Origin: Ceratodon purpureus
Lineage: Eukaryota; Streptophyta; Bryopsida; Pseudoditrichales; Ditrichaceae
Length of the DNA stretch: 64,000 bases
Assembly (NCBI GenBank): GCA_014871385.1
Contig: CM026431.1
Span: 13,979,594 to 14,043,593, forward strand
Direction: 5' to 3'
The notes beneath the pieces are model-generated. The model was not told the origin of the DNA and made no database searches. It saw nothing but the letters and a program-made list of their open reading frames with translations. The translations under genes were made by a program, and so were the position numbers. Below are positions 10,066 through 20,600 of the stretch, piece by piece; positions within the stretch are counted from its first letter, which is position 1; every line of letters begins with the position of its first letter.

Positions 10066-10650
10066 TTGAGGCCGTCGCCGAGGACGGCTGGCCGTCTCCG
10101 CGGTCGGCCGCGTCTCCACGCGGTCGGCCGCGGGGACGGCCCCGGGATCGGACGGCCCTCCTCGGCCGACCATGCCGGCCGCGGGCCGTCTGATCCCGTG
10201 GCCGTCCCCGCGGCCGACCGCGGAGACGGCCGCTCGATCGGACGGCCCTCCCAGGCCGACCATGGCGGCCGCGGGCCGTCCGATCTCACGGCCACGGGGA
10301 CGGCCGCGGGATCCGATGGCTCGTGGTCGGCCGTGGCGATCGGGCGGTCCCTGATGGCCTGCGCCGGGGTCGATCCGGGCCGTCGGATCACGCGGCCGTC
10401 CCCGTGGCCGTCCCCACGGTCGGCCACGGCGACAGCCGCGGGATGCGACAGCCCAGGAGGGCCGCCCACATCCGACGGCCCGCGATGTGCTAGCACGGCC
10501 GCATCTTGGCCGACGGATCGAGGTGCGGCCGTCCCCAGCGACCCCGCGGCCGTCTCCGGGGCCGTCCTCGTGGCCGTCCCCGCGAACGGATGGCCAAGAT
10601 GGGGCGTGGTGGCGGGATCGGCCGATCGGACGGTTGGGGGATGTTTTTAC
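10066..10650. repeat. GC-rich subterminal repeat block (right)
   Basis: A second CpG-dense block of irregular GGCCGTC, GACGGCC and GATCGGACGGCC repeats, some with the spacer GACCATG. It resembles the left block (1331-1900) in motif make-up, which supports the idea that both belong to the ends of one element. Overlapping open frames within it are not genes. Confidence 0.8.
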
Positions 10651-10679
10651 TCCTCCGGGGTCGCAAAATTATTACTGCG

Positions 10680-10762
10680 ACGTAATTCTCGAGCGTCGGG
10701 GACGCCACGTCCGGGACGGGGGATGTCCGGGTCGGACGTCCGGACGTCTATTTGAATAACCC
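10680..10762 (-). repeat. Candidate hAT terminus 2
   Basis: Read on the minus strand this starts CAGGGTTATTCAAATAG and runs into palindromic GTCCGGAC and GGACGTCC motifs. It is related to candidate terminus 1 but not identical. The adjacent sequence GCTTTGTA is the 8-bp target duplication expected if this is the true end, but I found no copy of it next to a left terminus. Confidence 0.45.
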
Positions 10763-11060
10763 TGGCTTTGTATCTTGTTTTTGTTCCTTTTTTTTCTTTT
10801 TTTAAATGCTTCTTTGTCTTGTCTTAGGCAGGTTTGGCGCTGTTCGTTTAAAGTGCCCTCCATTCTTGTCTTAGCCAGCTTTGGCATTGTTTGTTTTTTT
10901 TTTTAATTATTAAATGCCTTCCATGTCTTGTTTCAGGCTGTTGGCCATGCTCATTGCTCGGGCGTTGTTTTTAATCTTTTTTTTTTTTTTTTTTAAATGC
11001 TTTGTATCTTGTTTCAGCGACCCTTGGCATTATTGTTTATTTTTTTTTATTCTTTATTTT
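10763..11060 (+). repeat. Degenerate tandem repeat of T-rich, 3'-splice-site-like units
   Basis: Four or so diverged units of about 60-100 bp share the pattern AAATGCTT, TTGTCTTGTTTCAGGC, TTGGCATTGTTTG, then a long T run. Each unit looks like a polypyrimidine tract with a CAG acceptor. It lies directly after candidate hAT terminus 2 and upstream of the hAT exon at 11441, so it may be intron sequence of that gene. Confidence 0.55.
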
Positions 11061-11440
11061 TAAAATTTTTAAATTGAGGTGATTGTTTATTTTTTTATTT
11101 GTCTCACAGTCTCGGTGTTTGGTGCTTACTATTCTTGCAGTCGCCCTGCTTCGTCTCCTGTAGTTGCAGTTTCGGTGGTTCTTGCATCTTTGTCGTTTCG
11201 GGGGTCCGCTTTTTGTGCTTCAGGTTTCGGTGCTTGTCTTCTGATTGCTATGGTGCAGCTTGGCCTGTGTGCGAACTCATTCGGTGCTTGGTCTTTGCAA
11301 ACTGCTTGGTGCTTCGTCTCTTTGCTTCGATGTTTGCTTCTTAGTCTCTTTGTTTCGGTGTTGATCTCTTTGTTTAGTGCTTACTGTTTTGGATTTGATG
11401 CATGCTGACTCTCTTGTTTGTGTGTTGGTGGTGTGCACAG

Positions 11441-12040
11441 GCTGCGCAGGCTTTGTCGGATGAGCTTGAACGCCGTTTTCCACAGGTCGAATTGCTTGAT
11501 GCATTCGGCATTGTGTATCCCCAGTATTGGCTCCAGGAGGGTGCTGATGAGTCTTTCCAGCAGCATTTGTCAGTGGTCAAGGATTACTATTGTAAATCTA
11601 GGACCGTGGCTCAAGATGGAGAGAAAATAATTGTCCCTGAGATGTTGTCGGGGTCGAAGTTGGACACTGAGCAGTCTCTCTTCAAGCTCACTATGAAGGC
11701 TAATTGTGAAGCCGCATGTGCCCCCCCTTTTCACGTGAATCCTCTTGTAAAGCTCTGGAGGACATTGTCTGCATCGCGGCCTTTGTGCAAACTGATCCCT
11801 GAGTATTTGAAGCTCGCAGAAATGGGCAGTGTTCTTGTTCTCGGATCTGTTGAGGACGAGAGATGTTTCTCCACCTTAAAGTTTCTTAAATCCTGTCAAA
11901 GAAACAGGCTGGGAAAGCACCTTCCTTTAGTTGTGAGAATGTTCGACCAGAAGTATTTCACTCTTCAAAACTTCCCATTCCAGGAAGCAATTGATTCTTG
12001 GCGAAATGGTGTGAAGATTGGCCGGCAAGGAGATGCTTGA
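11441..12040 (+). pseudogene. hAT transposase C-terminal exon (dimerisation domain), probable gene remnant
   Basis: A 199-codon frame opens directly after a good 3' splice site (GTGTGCACAG then GCTGCGCAGG) and ends at TGA 12038-12040. The C-terminal part, with GSVEDERCFSTLKFLKS followed by NRLGKHLPLVVRMFDQ, matches the hAT dimerisation domain. It resembles the zinc-finger-862/DUF4371-like branch more than the DUF659 transposase at 5758-8838. No N-terminal zinc finger or catalytic core is visible upstream. The preceding 300-400 bp is T- and GT-rich and looks like intron. It is therefore a remnant or last exon whose upstream exons are lost, very distant, or replaced by the neighbouring element. 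A domesticated host gene is possible but not supported by any visible upstream exon. Confidence 0.7.
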
Positions 12041-12888
12041 ATTTTATAATCAGTATCCTCCCTTGACGTGATCTAATTTATTTTCCTTAGTTTCCATGAC
12101 GTTAGGCTAATTTTCTAGCTCATTTATCAACACAGCCGGAGGTTGGAGGACTTAACTGCAAGCGTTGGCGATGGTGCAAGCTTCTGTCTGAGCTTGCTGG
12201 ATTCGAGGAGCTTCACCGAGCTGCCTTGGCATCGATTACTAACCCTTGAACTAATGTGGCTTGTTTGTGCTGTGTTGTACAGAACATTGATGCTGCAATG
12301 GGCAGTTTACGGGTTCAATTCCCGCATCAATGACAGGCTTTCATTCTATTGGTTTTGTTTCAGAAACTAAATTGTATCACAAGTTACAACTTCCATAGAA
12401 TTTTATAATTATGATTAATGATCTCATTGAACTGTGCATACTTGCAAAGACAATAAATCACTGTTCATTCACTTTACTTTTCTGAACTTGAGAAAAAAGA
12501 AAAAAACTACAAAAAAGGCAATTGAATTCGCAATTTTGAACCACTCTATCCTTTGTGTTGCATCATACAGTACAAAAAAAAATATCAAGTAGTATTATGA
12601 ATGCATTTGCTCCAGCCTTCAGTAGCAAACTCTGATGTACTTTAAAAAATTAAATTAGCGAAATTACTACATCTGAAAATGTATATTAAAAATAAATAAA
12701 ATACCACCATCCCTACTTATTGCAAATACTACTGCCCCGTTTTTTCCCAGGTGGCCAACTGCGCTCAAATTGCAAAACCGTTCTGGGACTACTGCATGGT
12801 ACACTCCTCTTGTACATTGGGTAAGTGGATGGAGGGCGGGGTAGAAAGGCAGCCTCTACCGTAACAAGGTACTAGCGGATTTGTCCAC
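12041..12888. other. Spacer with a tRNA-like mini structure, otherwise nothing recognised
   Basis: AT-rich sequence after the hAT exon. Apart from the tRNA-like segment at 12285-12332 I see no gene. The ORF at 12143-12370 has no recognisable features. Confidence 0.5.
12285..12332 (+). other. tRNA-like mini structure (two-armed)
   Basis: Outer arms CATTGATG and CATCAATG pair perfectly like an acceptor stem. Just inside the 3' arm is a textbook T-arm (CGGG, TTCAATT loop, CCCG). A further possible short stem CTGC/GCAG lies between. At 48 nt it lacks a full D-arm and anticodon arm, so it is not a normal tRNA gene. It may be a tRNA-derived relic or a chance structure. Confidence 0.35.
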
Positions 12889-12916
12889 TTAACCCCTAAA
12901 GTTCTGAGGGTATTTT

Positions 12917-13839
12917 TTAACCCCTAAATGCTCTTAAAAATTTCAGGCTCAAACTGCCTTTTAATACCTCTTTGTAAGCAAGCTAATTTTTTTCATTTCA
13001 TAACATTCTTTTGCAATTTCAACCGTAGGATCTTATAATTAACTCATCAAAAAATTATTTCTCAAATTCTTAGAGTCAAAAACAAAACCAATTACAAGAT
13101 CATGATGTTTAAACTTCCAAGACAAGTTTTTCCCAATCCTTCCAAAAACTGAAATCTTGTCTTCAACGAATTTTCAGAAAATATGCTTTAGAATTTTAGA
13201 ATAGGCAATTGCATATTCATTTAAAGAATGACTTAAGATTCTTCACAAAAAATTCAAACATTAAACCTTGATTTTCATCTTCAAACCATAAATAATTAGA
13301 ATAAGATGTAGAATACAAAGAAGAATTAAACTACTAAGTATGTCCACATAAAAAGTAGATATTGTCAATCCCAACAGTGAAAATGATGTAACAAGTAACC
13401 AAAAACTTTTCCAATTTTTAAATTTGAAAAATTGCTAAAATCAAGTTTCTTATCGATAGTTGAAGTTATTTTTGATGAAGAGTTGACCGAACTACCCACA
13501 TAATATAACTTCTCATATCTCTTACCTCACTTATTGGATTGGCATGGCTCAAAGCTTTCTATGTGCATAAAAATCAGTAGAAAACGATGATATTTTAATT
13601 TATTTTTTAAAAAATATTTGAGTTTTTTTTATGATGCCCGCGTTGAGATTTTGAACCTTCAACCCTTCATAACTTTTGCATCACATATCAGAATCTTATG
13701 AAACAAAGCTTGACATGTACGTAATGAGTGAAAGAATCTACATACAAAAGCTCAAATATTGATAATTACTTTTGACGCCATAGCAGCCTGCCAAGTAGGG
13801 TGCGACCAAATTTTGGTCGCCAGTGCATTTAGGGGTTAA
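12917..13839. mobile_element. Nested TTAA-flanked element, copy D
   Basis: It starts TTAA-CCCCTAAATGC and ends GCATTTAGGGG-TTAA, an exact 11-bp inverted repeat with TTAA on both sides. It interrupts copy A near its left end: copy B shows the uninterrupted sequence (GAGGGTAATTTTCATC then AAAATGCCTC) at the equivalent place. The interior is AT-rich, non-coding, and shares the ACCGTAGGATCTT-type motif with the other copies, so it is a relative that inserted into a sister element. Confidence 0.75.
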
Positions 13840-14400
13840 CAAAACTGCCTCAAAACAGCCCCTCTTCAAAGCAAGGGGGATTCTGCAAACTTGGGGTCTT
13901 TTTAAGTACATCTAACCGTAAGATCTTGTAGCTAACTTGTATGTCTACATGTCCACAAACTCTCACGCACTCATTCCTCACCAATTGCAAGATCGTAACA
14001 TTCAAAATTGAAAAAACATGTTTTTTTTCCCTGCGAAAAAACGAGACAGCAGAGTTTCGAAGGCCCAAAAACCATTTTTTAAAGTAGATATGGGAAGAGT
14101 CTCTCCACGTTCTTGTTTCTAAGTGAATAAGGTACATGTCCAAAAAATATCATATTTAAAAACGTTGTGGAAGATTGCCAAAAAAATCATTTTCCGCTAG
14201 GGGTTATGCTGAAATTCACAAACAAAGGCCGTTTTTTGACAATAAAAATAGCATATGAAAAATTCTTGGATTGAAAATCCGAACGGTGGAAACATGCCCT
14301 ACTGCCTTCTCTATACATAAGTTTTTTTATTTTTCAAAAATATCAAAATCTCAATTTTTGGTGGAATTTCAAAGTTTCGTCTTTGGGCAAATTTTGGCAA

Positions 14401-14440
14401 TTTTGGGCAGTTTTGGGCAGTTTTGGGCAGTTTTGGGCAG
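14401..14440 (+). repeat. Four perfect copies of a 10-bp repeat
   Basis: TTTTGGGCAG is repeated four times head to tail inside copy A. Copy B has only about two imperfect units at the matching place, so the array expanded or contracted after the copies separated. Confidence 0.9.
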
Positions 14441-15346
14441 AATTTGCTGCAGTTACAGTGGCTGCGAGCTTGCCCGAAGTTTGTCAAAATTCAGCTTTTG
14501 ACACTTAAAACCTCATAAATTTGTTCAGTATGTTCAAAATAAAAAATAAAAAATTCTACACAAAACTCTTCAGAATGCCTACCTAAATTATTTTTTTCAA
14601 AGATTTACGAATTAACCCCCTAACGCCCACGACTATTTTTAGGCTATTTTTGGAATTCTGGATAGGGTCTAGTTGCAAGCTTCGTAGCTCAAATTTGGCA
14701 AGTTTTTCGAAAAATCTAACCGTACGGATGGATTTGTAGCATTGCTCTTAGTCTAAATTTGAAGAATGGTCTCATTCCGAATCAAACTCACAAACATTAT
14801 TACACATCTGTCAAGAAAAAGCTGAGAATTGCTTCACTGAAAACATCGTTTTTTCACACGTTTTTTATTTTTTTTGTTTTTTTTTTCCTTCTAATAAGTT
14901 TGAGAAAAGCTGCGTTCTGGGAGCATTAGGGCATGAGAAATCTGTGGGAATTGAAAGTACTCCAATCCGCATATCCTAGCTAAAGATATTGATGTTCAAA
15001 GATGGATCAAATCCCAAATTCCTTTGAGAAAATTTGAGAAAATTTGCTAGGTCACAAAGAGCTTTTCTAGCTTTTTCATACCCCCTGCCACTCAAATGGC
15101 CATAACTTTTGACTGGAGAGTTTGATTCATATGAAGTAAAGTGGGTTGGATAGCTAACTTCAGCCCGCCCAACTCTCTAGTTGGGCTTAGAATCTAATTT
15201 TCTTGTCGAAAAAAAGTTATAGGCCAGAAACCAGCCACAGAAGCCCAATTCAGGCTTCATGGACGTTATGGGGTTAAATTGGAATTCTAGGAACCTACCC
15301 AAATTTTAAAAAGCCCATTCCAGGACAATTGTCCTTTAGGGGTTAA

Positions 15347-18300
15347 AAACAAATATATTTAATATTGGAAAAATAAGGTTTGTCTTTCAAAAAATTAATT
15401 CTATTTTTGCAAAAATAATCACTAAAAATGATCTCGGATGACTTGAAAATACACAAATATCACCAAAAACAATTTCTCAAATGTTTTTTCTATCTTTCAA
15501 ATTTTTAATTTTTTAATTTTTAATTTAATTTTTGAAACTTATTGCTGAATCAAAAGAATAAAATTTAGTTAAATGAAACCACTTCAATTTTGAAAATTTT
15601 AAATAATTTTAAATTTTTTTTTTTTGAGATTCCAAAAGGATCTATTTTTGCAACTTCTTAAAAAAAAATGATTTATTTGCCAAAAAATTCCAAAGTCGGT
15701 GGAGGTGTGTAGCAAAAAATTTGGAGCATAAAAGAAATTGCTTAGAACAGTCTAAATACTTTTTCCAAATTTGCCTAGTACTAAAAAATATATTGCATCA
15801 AAGTTCCTGCACCTCCTTCAAAATTCAATAATTTGATGAAGAACATTTGAAATTGACGTCACAAGAATTTGCCAAGTCATGAGTTTATGTTGCATAAGGT
15901 ATTTAATAACATTGCCAAGTCATGAGTTTTTTGGTTGGTTGATGAAGGTCAATGTATCCTTTGATAATAAACCTCGCCTTTGTCTTAATAATGAGGGACT
16001 TTTTCTTCCTTCTCTGCCTCCGTGATTCTATTTTTAAGAAGCCTTTGGTCCTCTTTAGTAATTTTGAAAATTTTAATGGAAATAAGGATCCCAAATTAGA
16101 ATAGGGATATTCACTTAATTAATTTTAGATAATTTAACATTAAAAAAAAATCTTCTCAACAACAAAATATTTATAAGGGACATTTTGCCGCGTCCGATAA
16201 GTGCCTTGCTTGGAAGGCCCTTATCCAAGATTTATCGCCCTTGCAATTTTTCCTATTTGTATGGTTTGGGTTTGATTCATGTTGAGTTTATTTGGGAGAT
16301 GGTGTAATATACATGACTTCATGGTGCTAGTGAATTATTATGGCAAGAGATAAAGCATCTTAATTCAAATTTTTCAATAAAAAAATACTTATATAATATG
16401 CATATCACTAACACCTCCTTATTTACATCTCGCTCTAAAATTGAATCACAAATGATGATATTTAAATTTCCTAAGGCCCTAAAAATATATGTAACATTCT
16501 TTAATCCCTAAAGGGGCCATGTTCTCAGAATACTCAGCAGATTTTGAACCAATTTTGCATACACAATGATGATTTCAGTGGTTAAACATGTAGTGTAAAG
16601 TTGTAATTTTTTCCAGTGACCTGGACCATAGTGGATGAGGCCCCTAATTAATTTCAGAATTTTTGAAGGTCTTAATCTGTTTTTAGAAAAATAAAATACA
16701 GCAAAAATGCAAAGGATATGTGTATTTTTTAGTAAATACTTGCAGTGCTACATGCATAAAAATTGAATGAAGTATCCAAATTTGTCAAGGAAAAATTTGG
16801 CAAGTAGGGAATTTTGTGGTGAACAACATTGAGAAACCAGATCGATTGAATGACAAAGAACCTGCCTTGCAAGAATTTTAGAATGCAAAGGGGGCTAAAT
16901 TTGAAGGATTGAATGACATACGCTGAGAACATACGATATGACACTTCAATTCCATGATGGCGACACTGCCAGACATATCGAGGACGGTTGAACAAGTCAG
17001 AAAGAACTGGAAGAGCCAGTTTCAACCGATGGGGGAAGAGATGATGTGACGTGCCGTGCCCAATAGAATATAATTTCGTGGTAGTTTGGATATTGTTCAT
17101 CATTAAGCTGAAACCGAAGTTGCAACCGCAATCTTTGTTCCTACCTCTACTCCGGGGTTCCGTGGTCTCCAAGGCATGAAAATAGTATAAATGTGAGGAG
17201 GGGTTGGGAGAGGTTTCTAACGCTGTGAATTGTCTCTTGGGATTTAGAGACCGGAGATAGCCAGGTCGTGTTCGCCGTCGTTACAGGATTAAATTCATAG
17301 CAGCAGTTTGGTTTTGTTTTCGCTATCAGCGAGGATAACGAAACCCGACGTGTTTGGTTTGTGGAATTTTTTACGTTGTTGATTTTCAAACAGCAGGTTA
17401 TTACCAAAAGTGCCATGACCCTCATTGTCGAGGTAGGCTGAACCTCCACTATTTTAAACATTACACTTCTGTTTACTGTCTTTTCACGGAAATTGGCAAT
17501 GTTTGCTTTGGCCAAGAAGGTGGTTGTCTGAGACTGCTGCCTTGCTGGATCAGGCTATCAGTCACCATTGAGACCTATACCACGGCACACTATTCCACTA
17601 GAGTTCCCGTTGTCTACACCGTTAGCTGTTGCACTCAAAAAGGCTATGAGACCAGAAAAAAGGGATTCGCAAGACGCGCTTGAATGTGATGACGGGGATG
17701 ATGAAGCGTGGTGGGGGGAGGTGGTATCAACTCTGGCTGATATTGGGTGCACATCTCAACGATCCGTGTTTAGGAACCAGTTCAATTCACTAGCCGATCA
17801 GACCATCTTATGCTGAATATTCTGAAACATGATCAAGCACCGGTGATACTTATCTTTTTTCCAACCCTACTCACAAATAGTGGATTTCCCATAAGTCTAC
17901 GAAGCCTTCATTTTGTAAACGTTGTTTCTATGTGTCCTTATCGTTCTGTTGTGATATCAGAGCCAGGATATGCTTTGTCCAGAGGATAATCTCTCCAACA
18001 CCTCTGTAGAAATCAATGAAGAGACTGTTCCACCATTTACCCATGTTGAATCGACCTGGGATGGCTAAAGACAAAACTTTCTACTCAATCTGAATTGTCA
18101 AAGGAAATGGTGAAGGAACAAAAGTTACTGCAACTAAGATGCACTTCATTCGACAGATATCCATGTGTAGAATTTTAAAATACATGACTCTCACAGAATA
18201 AGACTCACAAGAAATACAACACTTGAATATATTACATACTTGACACCTAGTAACATTGACATGGTCATACTTGTGGCTCATGCCCCTGCAATCGACCAGA

Positions 18301-18850
18301 AACAGCTTGCAGCTGCAATCAAAGCATTGAACAGCTTCACAAACTACATGCCCACAATTGAACAATCAAACTAGAAACCATCTCTACAAACAGGTGATGT
18401 ATCATAAACATATATCATGACAAACAACAAAAACAAATTACAAGACGGCAATTATCAGAGTTCTAGATTATATCGTGCCAAGCTTGGCAATCATAATGCC
18501 GGTAATCGAGAATCGTCAAGCCACATTACAAATTAACTAGTGCCATCATCCCAGGGACATGTCCATCGACCTTGATGGCAAACACATGCCCACTGACTGA
18601 CTCCAAAACTTGTGACGATTGATTATAATAGTTCATGCCTAGTCCTTTGAAGCAACGACAGTGGAAAATAAACAGACTTGAACTATGGGGATGTCTGTTA
18701 CTTTGCTTCCAGATACCTGGGCCTAGACGACTATGTGTTCATGTGGCCTTTGTTCAAAGTGCTCTCCGATCAGGATACCATAGCAGCAGTCTTCACAATG
18801 CTGTCAAAGTCAAGTGTGACAGAGACGAGGATCCGACACAAGCTTCTGAG
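15347..18850. other. Gene-poor stretch with one possible TTAA-type element end
   Basis: Mostly AT-rich with no recognised gene. At 16501 the sequence TTAATCCCTAAAGGGG resembles the TTAA-element termini of this window and may be an end of a larger piggyBac element. The part from about 17100 to 17820 is richer in GC and has overlapping open frames (17354-17683, 17568-17816), none of which I recognise. A frame at 18678-18866 (begins MNYGDVCYFASRYLGLDDY) looks protein-like and runs into the TIR element at 18851, so it may be an exon cut off by that insertion. Confidence 0.4.
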
Positions 18851-19589
18851 GAGGAGAGCACAATAAAGTGGACCACAAAGTGCAAAATGTGACCACCAAC
18901 AAGTGAATATGAAGTGTGCTGTTTTTTAAGGCTCAAAGCTGATTTTGAGCATTTTGGTGTAGTTTTTGAGCATTTTAGTCACTTTCTAGGGTGTCATAAG
19001 GTATCTTTTATACATCTTCATAAAAAGAATATCTTCAATTGAAACTTAATTTGACCACTAGTTCTAATTCATGAAATTGAACTTTTCCAAAGTCTTAATT
19101 TCTTCATTTGGAGCCATCTATTGTCTTTAGAGGATGTTTTTTTCAATTTGAAAAACAATGTTCGGTGAAAAAAAACGCACAAAAAGTACCGTGGAAGTGA
19201 CCCTCTTAAAAAGTATCCTTGCGGTACTTTTGGAACCCTAAACCAATCAATGAGTATATTAATTGACTATTTTAGAATACTTCTTAAACATATAGAGTGC
19301 ACCGCAAAATTAAAAGTGATTTTGGACAAAACCCTAAACCGTTATGTTCACTTTTCTAAATGACGACCATTCACTTTGCCTGACTTTGACGTCTCCGTTT
19401 TCCATTGTATACTCAATATCTTTTCTCACAACTTTGGGAAGTTGAAGAAGATCAAGTCTACTTTCCGTATCCCAAACTTAGTTTTGCATCAACATAACGT
19501 AAATCCCACTTTCTCTAGTCTTTATAGAAGGGGCTGAAATTGGAAAAAAGATAAGCACTTTTGTGGTTCACTTTATTGTGCTTCCCCCC
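18851..19589. mobile_element. TIR element family 2, copy 1 (non-autonomous)
   Basis: The inverted ends share AGCACAATAAAGTG. Candidate 5-bp duplications CTGAG flank it at 18846-18850 and 19590-19594. The interior is non-coding and about 85% identical by eye to a second copy at 54960-55698, including a GATTTTGAGCATTTTGGTG segment and a TTCGGTGAAAAA segment. The superfamily is unclear. Confidence 0.7.
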
Positions 19590-19695
19590 CTGAGACTGCA
19601 CCTTTCGGGGGGTCTCAAACCCATCATTGTTCACTTGAAATCTGACAATCTTGATGGAGATAGCCTGCCATGATATCAAAGCAAAACACAAGAAG

Positions 19696-20600
19696 TCAGG
19701 GAAGAAAGTTTGGACGGTTGTGGTACCAAGTAAAACATCCCTTCTCCATGCATAGCCACTTATAGCCGCACCCTACACAGAAGTACTTCATAACTTTCTT
19801 GCACACCACGCACTGCCTCTTCAGCCTCCCTTTGCTAGGGCCGTGAGGTAATCGTTGTCGCCTACCAAGGCGCACCCTCGGCACTGGAACTCGGGCTTGG
19901 GCCCTGTGCATAATGAGAGGCTTCACTAGATAGTCGGCCAAAGCTAAGTTGAAGAACAGATGCTTCAGGGGCTTCACGTTATGTTCCACACATTCTTCTA
20001 TATACAAAATATACATATTGATGATGCTCTGGTCAAATACAAAACAAAACACTTTTTGCCACCATTTGTGGGATCGAAGTTGTATGGAATACGTCCCCCG
20101 AAGTTGATCAGTCACATCAACGCCCCTCATGAATTCTTGATACTCTAAATGAATCGGGGTTGATGGCACAACCATCTTGTTCATCTTCCCTCTTTCCCTT
20201 CTAAGAACGTTAAGGTTTGGCGTCCATGCATCTGCCCCTGTCGAGAGCATGCCAAGTACATCGCTGTCATGCCATAAAATGGCAGTCATTTGTCGATGAC
20301 GGTGCATTTTAATTACAAGTGATCCCCTACGGCCAAGCTGTCCCTTATGCCTGGCAAGTTCAGCAGGTAGACCACATCTGTTCGTCTTGCATGTACCAAT
20401 CGCCCAAATACCATCTGCCATGAGGTCATGAAAGAGCCTAGGAGAACTGAATAGATTGTCGCATACAAGCGTATGGTTGCGATGTTCCAAGCCCTGAAGT
20501 TGCGTGGTGACCACTTGATATCCTAGCCCTTTGCCGTCTTCCATCCCTGTACCAGCCCCTTCGTAGACCTTAGTATCAACTAGAGCTGGATGCGGTGCAC
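19696..20600 (-). pseudogene. piggyBac transposase, C-terminal part (DDE core and zinc-binding tail)
   Basis: It contains the motifs of the second half of piggyBac transposases: TLVCDNLFSS with the second catalytic Asp, MRGVDVTDQLRG with the third Asp and its companion, and a C-terminal cysteine-rich domain (QCVVCKK, FCVGCG, CMEKGC, WYH) like the family's zinc-binding tail that recognises the ends. Translation can start at Met 20691, but residues before about 20600 are the wrong frame of the upstream piece. The natural protein would continue from the frame ending at 20576, and the single frame change shows the gene is broken, or less likely spliced through a tiny intron. Confidence 0.85.

Larger units (their letters stand above)
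1331..10762. mobile_element. hAT-superfamily DNA transposon with two convergent ORFs (boundaries unresolved)
   Basis: Two long open frames face each other: a RING-H2 protein on plus (2127-5297) and a DUF659-type hAT transposase on minus (5758-8838). Both are bracketed by extremely GC-rich repeat blocks rich in GGCCGTC/GACGGCC. hAT elements commonly carry short subterminal repeats recognised by the transposase, and these blocks fit that role. Two right-end-like sequences finish in ACCCTG (near 9711 and 10762), the reverse complement of the CAGGGT start typical of hAT termini. I could not find a matching CAGGG left end or an 8-bp target-site duplication, so the outer limits are approximate. There may be two related elements, one inside the other. 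Both ORFs are uninterrupted over 3 kb each, which suggests a young element. Confidence 0.7.
12889..15346. mobile_element. Non-autonomous TTAA-flanked element, copy A (carries nested element)
   Basis: It begins TTAA-CCCCTAAAG and ends CTTTAGGGG-TTAA, so TTAA target-site copies flank short inverted repeats. Duplicated TTAA is the hallmark of piggyBac transposition, whose ends usually begin CCC. It has no credible ORF. The interior matches copy B (26118-26974) over hundreds of bases, for example around CATTTTCCGCT and the ACCGTAAGATCTTGTAGCTA motif. Without the nested element it is about 1.5 kb; copy B is a shorter version. The right tip carries a small palindrome (AGGACAATTGTCCT). Confidence 0.7.

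Noticed and set aside
10059-10759. ORF of 229 aa on plus and overlapping minus frames
   Set aside because: Same cause: repeat-driven, CpG-rich open frames without any domain.
13850-14143. 97-aa minus frame similar to the frame at 26222-26425
   Set aside because: The similarity looked like protein conservation but is due to the two DNA copies of one TTAA element; copies C and D do not keep the frame.
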